Assembly: GCF_933775445.1 (NCBI RefSeq)
Contig: NC_065874.1
Span: 1,552,501 to 1,616,500, forward strand
Reading direction: 5' to 3'
DNA: 64,000 bases
DNA from: Argentina anserina
Taxonomy: Eukaryota; Streptophyta; Magnoliopsida; Rosales; Rosaceae
In this document: piece by piece, positions 51,795 through 61,842 of the stretch
Position numbering within the stretch: position 1 is the stretch's first letter
Layout: each line of letters begins with the position of its first letter
Position numbers and translations under genes: made by a program
Notes under the pieces: model-generated
Seen by the model: the letters and a program-made list of their open reading frames with translations, nothing else
Told to the model about the DNA's origin: nothing
Databases searched by the model: none

Positions 51795-52138
51795 CCAGCA
51801 AGCTTACTAGATAAGTGGATTTTTCCAAGAAGATATAGAGTGCCGCGCATGTACTTCCATATCTATTAGTATTGTCGTTTAATTTCCCTTACTCGAACTG
51901 CTATTGATTGTTTTTCTTTATATGTGTTAACTCGCAGCCGCGATACAAAGATTGTTGTTCGTTACTTGGATATCTTCTTGAACTTGTATTCTAACAATTC
52001 ATTTTGATCTGAACTCATGACCTCGTGGGAGCCGGAGGATAAATCATAATGAAAATGAGAATGCAGTAAACAGTGCTCGAATACTCTTGTATTGTTGTAT
52101 ACACAGAAAAAGGTCTTTACATATATGACTGATATGAG
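51795..52138. other. 3' flank of EF-hand gene 1
   Basis: Presumed 3' UTR and spacer with no further gene. It ends in GATATGAG (52131-52138), the left target duplication of the next element. Confidence 0.5.
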
Positions 52139-52630
52139 CAATGGTCTAAATATCGGTTATCGGCATTATATCGGTTTTATAAAATAAGGATATAACGGAG
52201 ATATATCGGATTATATCAGATTTATCGTTTTTGCTAATTTTTAATTAAATTTAATATATTTATAAACATATACATCAAAATATACCAAATAAATTTGAGA
52301 AATTAAAACTTATAGAAGTAAATGTACTAAATAAACTTCATAAAAAATATTTGATTGTTTTGACAATTAAAATACATAAATAGTATTAATTAATAAAAAT
52401 AAAGGTGATCATTCATCATAAACTCTCTCATCATTAAATGCTATCAACGAAACTTTCATTTTCTTTTAATTATTTTTTCAAAACAACGTGGTTTTAAAAA
52501 AAATTAAAAAAAATACTGATATATCGTAATTTGACTTGATTTTTCGGGTTGACCGATATAATAGACCGATAAACAACTTATTGTATCGTTTTCTTAATAT
52601 TAAGGATATATCGGGATATTTAGAACATTG
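52139..52630. mobile_element. hAT-type MITE, 492 bp
   Basis: The ends, CAATGGTCTAAATATC and the reverse complement of GATATTTAGAACATTG, are inverted repeats with one mismatch. They are flanked by the exact 8 bp duplication GATATGAG (52131-52138 and 52631-52638). The inside is AT-rich with repeated ATATCGG-like subterminal motifs and no coding capacity. The 8 bp duplication points to the hAT superfamily. Confidence 0.9.
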
Positions 52631-52638
52631 GATATGAG

Positions 52639-54430
52639 ACATACTTAAAGCTTCAAGAACCCAAAAAATCTCTACAAATTAGCACAGTAACTAATTAGTA
52701 GTTAATCATCATTCCTTCACATATATATTTGCGTAAATTTCATTCGAGTTTCTTGCAAACATAATCGTCAGGAGATCGAGTCAATCCCAGTTAATTAGTT
52801 TGCAAGTGAAGTAAAAGTTCAATTGGAAAAACATGATTGCATTTGAAGGGTACGGTTAAGATGAGTAGAATAATCTAATTATGATATTGAATGGCCGTAG
52901 GTTTCAATCGTTGACGGTGGCATACGGCCATTCAATCGTTGACGGTGATATATGCCATGCATTGTTGCCATGGTTTTTAGAGTCGCTAGCTCGGCAGCTC
53001 GCCATGTTTTTATAGTTGCCAAAGCACATGAGTTTAACGGCGCCTGCTATTGACATGCATGCATTTTCCCGGTGTGAATTCATGACCTCCGATCCGCTGT
53101 GATAGCGGTGCAAACGCGAGGTCATAGCTCTTAACAACAAAAGACTATGTAAACACGAATGTAGATCGATCACCTCGTTAGTATGCGGGTCTAAAGTTTG
53201 ATGAGAGGAAAGTACGTGGTCGTACAAAACATGGCCAAATTACTCGATCATCGTTGGCTATATTTTGGCATTTAATGATAGATGCAATACTATTATGTGG
53301 CGGAATAAAGATTTAACTTTTTTTTGGGGTGGGGTGGGGGGCTGAGATATAAAAGATAATTAGTTGACCCTTGAAAGAGCATACTTTTTCGGCCTTCTTG
53401 TTAGAGAATTTTGGTGTACATTGTTGTAGGGTTTTCTTTATAGCTACATATTTCCGTTCTGCATTGAAAAAAGATAATGAAATAAAGTCAAATTTAAACC
53501 TAGCTTAATAAGACAAGTTTATAGAGGCTTTAATTTCTTATCTGAAACAATATATTATATATGGCATAAATTCCACGATTTCCGTTCTTTCGTGACACCA
53601 TTAAGTAATTCTTCATTGTTGTAGCCTTGGCTGAACTTTTCTACGAGGCCAAGGAAGTTGCCCTTCAACTTAACAGTAGTTGCGAAAACATGCATCTTCA
53701 TAGGTAGATGCAAGTTGGGGGAGGTTCTATCACTTCTATGTCGAGTTCGTATATGTGGCTTCTAATTGGTGCATGTATCAGATAAAGGACTTGTACGTTG
53801 CAAGAAATCCTATATCATTTCCCGTGCTTTGTTGTCTTTCACTAAAATGACTGAGAGAGTACGTACTCGAATTTTTACGTGAAATTTTAGTAGGTCCTCA
53901 CTTTCGTGGTTGGTTGATCATTTGGTTTGACATAAAAATGTAGATAGAAACAAACGCATGCATCCTTTTTTTATTTTTCTTTTTTTGTGAAATGAAGCAT
54001 ACGTCCTTTGGAGTTTGGCATGGAGTCATGTTTAAAGCACTAGTCTTCCATTTGAGTGGAAAAAGAAAAGAACTAAAGAAGTACTATACTTAGGTGAAGA
54101 ATAAACACTGAGGTGATTGAACTTCTTGTTTAATTAGGCAATGCAAATAGTAAGCACTTTTATTGAAATGAAAGAAAAAAATTAATTACAAATCCTTCAA
54201 TAACCTACCAATCACTTATTCATCTTGGGCTTATACATGAAATTCCAATATTATTCTTTTCCTATTAGAAACTTATGTAATTGCGTAATACATATATAGC
54301 TCGACTTTCTATTAATCAATCAATTATGTGCTATTTTGAAAAGAGCCCTTCTGACCTTCTGGTCGATCTGCCAAGTTTCACATTCTTTCGTGGGAAAATA
54401 CATGCAGCTAGCTTCTTTATTACCAATTCA
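52639..54430. other. Intergenic, no recognised gene
   Basis: A short direct repeat of GGCATACGGCCATTCAATCG-like sequence occurs near 52890-52945, and a G-rich run lies at 53325-53340. A 107-codon minus-strand frame at 52904-53227 has no recognisable family features. The last part leads into the EF-hand gene 2 promoter. Confidence 0.4.
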
Positions 54431-54684
54431 GATATATAATGGACCTTCCCATGCAATTTCCACGAAGGAGAACTCTTACCAGAAATCAAACTGCCCCAGC
54501 TTTCATGAATTTATATTTATATGTCGATTGTCGACAGAGAGCAAACTTCGTTCAGGCCCTGATTCTCTCTTTCGTGTACCTTTGTTGTCATCCACACCCA
54601 CCTCTCTTTCCTCGAAGTTTAATTTTCCCTCCCTTCTAGGTCTTTATTCTTTTCTTAATTACTTCATGCAACATGTTCCCCAGC

Positions 54685-54693
54685 TATATATAT
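54685..54693 (+). promoter_or_regulatory. TATA box of EF-hand gene 2
   Basis: TATATATAT lies about 92 bp upstream of the start codon, like the arrangement at EF-hand gene 1. A CTTCCCATGCAATTTCC / GAAGGAGAACTC segment at 54445-54475 is shared with the gene 1 promoter but lies farther upstream here. Confidence 0.55.
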
Positions 54694-54784
54694 GAACCTC
54701 TTCACCCTGATTAATTAATTTATAGGTGTAGCTTTTCCGATTGAGGACTTTCATCGATCTATCACGTACAGTTAGTTAATTATA

Positions 54785-55138
54785 ATGGCGTGCCAGAATG
54801 GAGTGGTGTTTGAAGATTTCTTCCCAGCGATGGTGGACAAGTTGGGAGCGGAAGGATTCATGAAGGAGCTCAGCAACGGCTTTCGGCTTTTGATGGACAG
54901 AGAGCGAGGCGTGATCACGTTTCAGAGCTTGAAGAAGAACTCCGGCTTGTTGGGGTTGCAAGGTATGAGCGACGATGAGGTGAGGAGTATGATCAACGAA
55001 GGTGATTTGAATGGTGATGGGTGCTTGAATGAGATGGAGTTTTGTACACTCATGTTTAGGTTGAGCCCTGCTATGATGGAAAATTCTGTGGAGTTGTTAG
55101 AGGAAGCTTTTGCTGATTATCATGATCATATACAGTGA
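54785..55138 (+). CDS. KIC/PBP1-type single EF-hand calcium-binding protein 2, 117 aa
   Basis: Intronless frame whose sequence is largely alignable with the 51438 gene without gaps. The EF-hand loop is at residues 74-85 with D74, N76, D78, G79 and E85; Asp to Asn at the third loop position still allows Ca2+ binding in EF hands. Shared blocks are G-F-M-K-E-L-S-N-G-F, I-T-F-Q-S-L-K-K-N-S, L-G-L-Q-G-M-S-D-D-E and E-F-C-T-L-M-F-R-L-S-P. The C-terminus differs and is acidic/His-rich. It is a small cytosolic Ca2+ sensor by family; kinesin or PINOID-type kinase partners are known for relatives only. The two copies arose by tandem duplication. Confidence 0.9.
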   Translation: MACQNGVVFEDFFPAMVDKLGAEGFMKELSNGFRLLMDRERGVITFQSLKKNSGLLGLQGMSDDEVRSMINEGDLNGDGCLNEMEFCTLMFRLSPAMMENSVELLEEAFADYHDHIQ

Positions 55139-55931
55139 TTGATTTCTTCTTATGTGGAAATTTCTTTGTTCGATTGTGTTGTATGTCATCCGATCTTTTT
55201 GTTTCCATCATCGTCCGAGTTTGTAATTTCAGCTAGTTAAGATTATTATAAGCGACTATTGAGTTCGTATGATCATGGTATATCTGTTTGCTTTCCAAGG
55301 TAAGTTATTTTTTTCTTTCTCTATGGCAATGATGGGATAGATAGATCAACAGTAATGAAAACAAAGGAGGTGGAAATCAAATTTGGTATAGGGAAAGTCG
55401 AGATGTAAACTTCAAAAGGGGATTCATATGATGAAACAAGAATGCCGTGAGAGATTCAATAAGCTTGGATGTCATTCAACACCACACTCCTCATGTTGTG
55501 GCTTTGAGCAATGCACTTATATGAGCAATTAGGGACAGATTAAATCTGTCTCAGTTAATTAGGTATTGGGTCCTCACTTCTAATGGGCCTGAGATCTCAG
55601 ATGAGGTAAAGAAGAAAGTGTCTTGGTCTGGTTGAACCAATGCCATTAGCATCAACATCCCATTAAGGTCGCCCTCAGTTGGGAGTTTGGAGTTGGGACT
55701 TAACAAAAAAAAAATCGGAAGATTTGAGTGTGACAAAGGATAAATGTATATTCTGCAGGGCAACATGCTCATATGGTGCTTTAAAGTACTTAATCCGGAC
55801 TATTGAAAATTTCAAAATTGATGGATTAACCAATATGAAACAAACCACCAACATTTTCAGATAAAATATAGTTTCATATAAAATATAGGTGCATCACCTA
55901 CTTATTTTCTCGTCTTTAAGCAAGCATATAA
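55139..55931. other. Intergenic, no recognised gene
   Basis: Presumed 3' flank of EF-hand gene 2, then unassigned DNA. A GACAGATTAAATCTGTC near-palindrome occurs at about 55533-55549. No gene is supported. Confidence 0.4.
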
Positions 55932-58900
55932 GGGTGAGCATAAAACCCGAGGACTGAAATAAAATTGATCGAACCGATTTTACCCGGCTAGTTCGGTTAG
56001 GTATTTCTTGTTATTTTAACCATTTGAGCGGTTCGGTTTTTATCTTGGCCAGTTCGGTCCTCAGTACGACTGATTTTGAGGTGCAAAAAAAAAAAAACTC
56101 AAACATATACGTGTTCATAGCTAATTGGATTATACTTTAGTTGTACACGTTTATTTTAAGATTGGGTGTAGGAGATTATAGTGAAAAAAAAACCTTAAAA
56201 GCCTCAGACTCTTATTCCCAGCTAGTTTGGTCCCGGTTCTTGCCAGTTCGATCTCTAACTGTAACGACCCCAAAATTTTGAGCTTAAAAACTCAAAATTC
56301 TAAAGTCGTTAAACACAAAATAATCTCAATAAAATCGAAATCATTCAAATGTCACAGCGGATCAATTCTGAGTTCTCAATTCAACTCAGACAAACCAATT
56401 ATTACAACCCAAATTTATAATCCATACATAAAATGGAAATGTAATAATCCTCACAAATCACTCACAAATCTCACAAATAACATCACACCAATTCACGCTA
56501 AAACCTCACCACAAGTAGGACACAAACGACTTCGAGCCTCCGGAGTCGTCGCTCAACCTCCACTAATCAGCACCTGCAGAGTTATCCCCTACACCATCGG
56601 ATTGGTGCACCGGGATTGTAAACACAAACCCGGTAAGCTTTACAGCTCGTATGAGTAAAATGAAAATATAATTTGCATATCAAAATATACGAAAAATCAA
56701 AAATCAACAAATATAAATGCCCTCATGAGTCAATGGACAGCCCATCTGGTTGTCCCAAACAAATATGAAATGAAACGCTCATGAGAAAATTAAGTAACCC
56801 TTCTGGTTACCCAATGCATTTATAATACGGGTACCAAGAACGCTGGTACACATCTGTTACCCCTCTCGTAATACACCGCCGATATTGGATAGCCACTCGC
56901 TACCCAACATCCAAAACAATCTGAGTACCCATGAGCAGATAACCACCCGTTACCTCACATGCAGTACTAAAGTAGACAGACTAGAGCTCTAACTGTATCG
57001 TAACTTTCGCCCGGCCAAAGGCTAGGTTTCGACTTGCCAAACACGTACAATAATCTCACATCATATTGTACCAAACATCAGGTCCGAAGACAATTCACAT
57101 TTTAACAATCTCAATGTTAAAAATCACGTACAATAATCTCACATCATATTGTACAAATCAAAATCACAATAAAATCATAACAGTATATTATATAGCAAAC
57201 TATATATATACGTATTTATTTACCATTTGTACGATATATATATATATAATTCATTATATCTTATACATGTCATAATTTATAAACACGTCCGAAGACAAAA
57301 CGTTTAACAATCTCAATATTAAACTCACATGCTTGTCATCGAAATGACATATTTCAAATGAATTCACAACAGTATATAATATAGCAAAAAATATATATAT
57401 ATATATATATGTACTTATTACCATTTATACAATATATATATAATCCACTATATTGTATACTTGTCGTATTTCAATATTTAAAGCTCTTGCAAAATCTTGG
57501 GATCACCGCAATGGTAGATTCATAAATTTGTGAGATTTTACTCACCTTATTGACTTGAGCGTAATTCCACAATTCCCGAAGATAATTCATTTCCTTGATT
57601 TAACGATCACCTTGAAAAGATAAGAAAAGAATTTAGAATCGTTTCGTAAACCTTTAAATGCCGAAACAGTAATAATCGGTTACTGTTCAGCAATTTTCGG
57701 TTTTAGGAAGTTACTGTTCAGTGTTACTGTTCACTGTTACTATTCACGGTTACTGTACAAGATACAATTAATACGTATTTCTGTACGTATAAATACTACA
57801 TACGTATTTCTGTATGTATAAATACTATATACGTATTTATGTACGTATAAATACTGTTTAAATGTAAATACAATCTCAGTAAATAAAATTTACTAAATTA
57901 CCCTTTTACAAATTATTTTTTACATTTACTGAAAGTAATTTATATTTACATTTACCGTAGGTAAAATTTAATTACATTTACCGTACGTAAATAAAATTTA
58001 CATTTACATTTACCGTACTTAAGTAAATTACCAAAATACCATTCTGATATACTATTCACGCACCACTGCACATAGCGGCGCGTGGGGCACACGCACCACC
58101 TTCGGCGGCCGCGCGTGGCGCTCACGCGCCACTCACTGTGGCAGCGCGTGGGGCACACGCGCCGAGCCCAGGAACGGCGCGTAGCTTGCCACCGCCGCGC
58201 CCAATCTCTCCTCCTCCTCCTCCTCTTCATTCCCACAACCACAGACCCCTCCTAAACTAACCCACGCACCCCCACACGCCGCCTCTAGGCGGCGGTAACC
58301 CCTCCTCCTCACACACCTCCGATCTCCTCAATTCGATCCCAAAATTCATCAACAATCACAATCCAACCATCAATTACAACAAATCATACCTTAATCGAAG
58401 CTAAAACCTCCGATTTGACGTCGGAAAAGCTCGGATCGTCGGTGGAGCTTCGATTCCTCGGGGAGGACTTGGGTGCCCCTGGGTCGATAGCGGAGGGCTC
58501 TAAGAGCGAGGATCGGCGTCGTGGAGCTCTCCCCCGTGCCCTTGCGTCGCCGAAGTGGTGCTCGATGGTGGCGTGATGCTTGCGGTCTCGGGTTGGAGCG
58601 CGGAGGTTCACGACATCGCGAAGAGATGCGTCGACCTCGGGGTCTGTAGAGAAGAGTCGTGCGGTGCTCCTGTGCTAGGAGGTGGAGACCACGGCCGAAC
58701 GGTGATGGAGATCGCCGGCGAGGACAGTGAGGGAGAGAGAGAGAGAGAGAGAGAGCTCGGGGAGGGAGAAAATCGCGAGGGGAGGGAGAGAAAAGGAAAA
58801 AGGGAGGCGGGGCGAAGGGTTTCCGAAAATGGAAACCCTAACCCTTCAGTTTTTCCTTTTATACCCTTTTCCAAATCGGAAACTAACTTCCGTCGTTAAT

Positions 58901-59327
58901 AACTTTTACGTACGACGTCCGATTCGAACGCGTCACATATCCACGAACTCGTATTGACGAGTTCTACAACTTTCGTGAATGAAGTTTTCGCAAACGATCG
59001 ACATAATAAAAGTCGATATAAACGTTACGGAAATGTAACGTTTTTCAATTTAAACGTTCCGAGAACGTTTCCGTTTCTCGTTTAATAACGTCGCAGCTAA
59101 ACACATTCATTCTAATTAAAATTCGAAATTTTATAGAATTCAAATCAAACTAATATTGTTTGAAATTTAGGGTTATTACACTAACCTTTTTTGATTATTT
59201 AAAAAAAACGGCTTCTAACCGGTTTTCGGATTTTTAAGACAAAAACCGGACCAAAATACAACTTCGCAATTCAAGTCCGGTCCGGTGAAAAAAAATGGCC
59301 AGTTTAGGATTGTACCCAGCTTTACAG
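55932..59327. mobile_element. Possible hAT-like MITE interrupted by a solo LTR
   Basis: Segments 55932-56259 and 59186-59327 are rich in GGTTCGG / CCGGTTTT-like inverted motifs. The outer ends (GGGTGAGCATAAAAC and GTACCCAGC...) are only roughly complementary. GCATATAA (55924-55931) and GCACATAA (59328-59335) could be an 8 bp duplication with one change. The solo LTR accounts for the middle. The boundaries are tentative. Confidence 0.4.
56260..59180 (-). mobile_element. Second solo LTR of the same Ty3/gypsy family
   Basis: On the minus strand it starts TGTAATAACCCTAAATTTC and ends TCGTTACA. It is 2921 bp and flanked by the 5 bp duplication CTAAC (56255-56259 and 59181-59185). It is co-linear with the solo LTR at 37065 and the LTRs at 23801 and 30279, including the TACGTATTTCTGTACGTATA repeats and a GA-rich tract. 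No interior is present. Confidence 0.92.
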
Positions 59328-59335
59328 GCACATAA

Positions 59336-61250
59336 CTAAAGGTCAAGGTGGCTGCGGTGTGTTGCAGACTGCATCTACCCTAACTTGTTTGCAAAAAATA
59401 TTTAAAAGAACGGGGTTCATATATTGGTAGAATGAAACAGTTGAAACTCTTCAATATCGTCATGTTTAAGCATTTTTGATCTTTCATTTCTCAGTTCTAA
59501 TTTTTAGTCTCAATCATTAATGAGGAAAATGACACTAAAGTAAAGAACTTGGGCTCAAATTTCAGTAGGATTAACCTTCTCTAGACACATATTTTAATGT
59601 GCAACCTACTAAATTTTCTAATCAATCCAGTTCCGCCTGTCTTTGAGGGTTGCCAAATTTGCGAGTTAACATCTCCAGTCGGAACCACACTGAGGTGCAA
59701 AAATAAACAAATAACACTATGATGTTTTTTACTCGTAAAAACACTGAATGTAGGGAGAAAAACTGTGTGTCCCTAACTCCTGAGGGACAAACCTTTTCCA
59801 CTATGTAACCGACACAATTAATAATTTGTAGCAACACCAATATATTAACCACGTTATCTATCATGTGGTCTTAGACCTCTAGTCTATCAACTGTTCTACC
59901 TAACATGTCTCTCATGTGTTTACAACAAATGTTTCAACTCTAATCTCAGCTACACTTAGCTGGAACATCAACCAGTGCTTTAACACTACTTACAATTTTG
60001 TAGCAACAACAAGATAGTAACCACGTTATCTATCATGTGGTCTTAGATCTCTAGTCTCTCAACTGTTCTACCTAACCTATCTCTCGAGTGTTTACAACAA
60101 AGGTTTCAACTCTAGTCTCAACTACACTTAGCTGGAACATCAACAAGCGCTTCAACACTACTTACAAGTTTGTAGCAACACCAGGATAGTAACCACATTA
60201 TTTACCATGTTGTCGTAGACCTCTAGTCTCTCAATTGTTCTACCTAACTTGTCTCTCAAGTTTTTACGCACGTACATATCAGAATCTTCAATCTTGAATC
60301 CAGTTACATCTCAGCTGATTCAATTGTGAAGACTTCTGGGGTTGTAAGAATACCAAAACATCTCATGTTATGCAAATGCTTATGATATGGATAAGAAATT
60401 TATATGTCAGCTCAAGGAGCATCATCATGAACTCCTAGACAAGCAATAACCATGCTAGACACAAAAGAAACTCAGACCCAAACAAAAGAAAATGCAAGAT
60501 TACATTTTGAAACAACCTAGACAACCAAGTTCAAATGAAAACTTAGCTCTCTATTTATAGACAATAATGAGGTTCCATGGGAGCTCACCAACATAGCTAA
60601 TCAAATTAGCTTTGACACAGTAACCAAGGAATGGAAAAGACAACACAACTTTTCCACAACAATGTTTGATAAAAGACTAAGAAACAAAAGCTTTACCCGA
60701 TGGTTAAAATATATTTTTCTCTTTATCAAACAATGGCTAGCAAAATACATTGGTTTGTGTATCATAAACCCAACTGGAGTTTTTGAGAAGCCAAGTTAAA
60801 ATATCATGGAGGCACAAAAACCAAGACTAACTTTGGCACCAAGACTAAAATACTAGCTTTGTTGGTAAGCTTAATTTCAAATACATGAATAGACCACAAC
60901 AAAAGCATAGATAAAAAACCAAGTCAATAAGCCTCACAATGGGTAACAACTGCAGTTTCAGGATAACAAGCATAGCTTTTATCCCCAGTGAAAAATCATG
61001 ACATACATAAGTATAGCTTCTATCATCAGTGAAAAATCATGACATACATATGCATGAGTGAAGCTTTTTAAGAGAGAAACACTACAACCAATATGAATTG
61101 TCATAACACGGTAATCAAGAGGAAATCTTGTCAAGGATAAGATTCCTATTACCCAAATATATAATAAGAAAACATACTATTTTCAGACTTTTGGATTTAT
61201 GGATGTCACAAGTAACACAACTCAGTTGATCTGAGCATATACTAACCAAC
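59336..61250. other. Intergenic with a 172 bp tandem repeat
   Basis: Apart from the tandem repeat listed separately, only non-coding AT-rich DNA is seen. A short duplicated phrase, AGTGAAAAATCATGACATACATA, shortened here to GTGAAAAATCATGACATAC, occurs at about 60988 and 61030. Short open frames have no family features. Confidence 0.4.
59826..60262. repeat. Tandem repeat, 172 bp period, about 2.5 copies
   Basis: TTGTAGCAACA starts at 59826, 59998 and 60170, giving two exact 172 bp steps. Shared landmarks include AACCACGTTATCTATCATG, TCTCAACTGTTCTACCTAAC and CACTTAGCTGGAACATCAAC. The third copy decays after about 90 bp. It has no coding sense and its origin is unknown. Confidence 0.85.
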
Positions 61251-61258
61251 ACACAAAG

Positions 61259-61834
61259 TAGGGGTGGGCACGGGACGGGACGGGACGGGACGGGGCTCAT
61301 CCCACGTCCCGTCCCACTCTTTTGAATCGGGACGGGATCGGGACTGGACGAAGGTTTTTAAGAATGCATCCCACTCGGGATTAATCCCGGTTGAGACGAG
61401 ACGGGATCGAGACGGGACGGGACGAGACAAATCCCACCTTCCTATTAAGTTAAATAAAAACCTATATTTTTATTTTTTTTCATAACAAAGTAACATTTAA
61501 TAATGAAATTTTAACAACAAAATGCATATTATGTTCAAAATATTATAATTTACCATTATTATTTGAATTGATATAATTTTGGAGTTATTAAGAACATAAA
61601 TTAGTTTCATTTTAATACAAATATATAAGAATTTTTAAGTTTTTATTAAAGGTGGGACGGGACAGGATGAAGCGGGATAGAAATTATTCGTCCCACGTCC
61701 CGTCCCACTATTATGAAGCGGGACGGGATCGGGACGGGACGACCATTTTTATACCTCCGTCCCGTCCCGTCCCTATGAATTTCGGGACAAGATCGGGACG
61801 GGATCGGGATTTCCGTTTTTTATGCCCACCCCTA
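61259..61834. mobile_element. hAT-type MITE with GGGAC subterminal repeats
   Basis: The ends, TAGGGGTGGGCA and the reverse complement of TGCCCACCCCTA, are perfect inverted repeats. They are flanked by the exact 8 bp duplication ACACAAAG (61251-61258 and 61835-61842). Both sides of the interior carry many GGGAC / GTCCC pentamers in both orientations, and the centre is AT-rich. No transposase is present. The open frames across it (G-R-D-G-T-G-R type) simply reflect the pentamers. Confidence 0.92.
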
Positions 61835-61842
61835 ACACAAAG

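Noticed and set aside
52904..53227. A 107-codon minus-strand frame
   Set aside because: No family motif, no promoter features, and it overlaps a short direct repeat.
53322..53341. A G-rich run considered as a G-quadruplex
   Set aside because: Only three separate G runs are present and the last six-G run cannot supply two three-G tracts with a loop, so a standard three-layer fold is not supported.
55551..55772. A possible EF-hand fragment on the minus strand (E-G-D-L-N-G and D-V-D-A-N-G-like readings)
   Set aside because: The two readings are in different frames, no flanking helix residues fit, and there is no alignment to the KIC-like genes beyond six residues.
58555..58957. A 114-codon frame in the second solo LTR
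   Set aside because: It crosses the GA-rich leader of the LTR, giving Arg/Glu repeats. There is no domain and no conservation in the other LTR copies.
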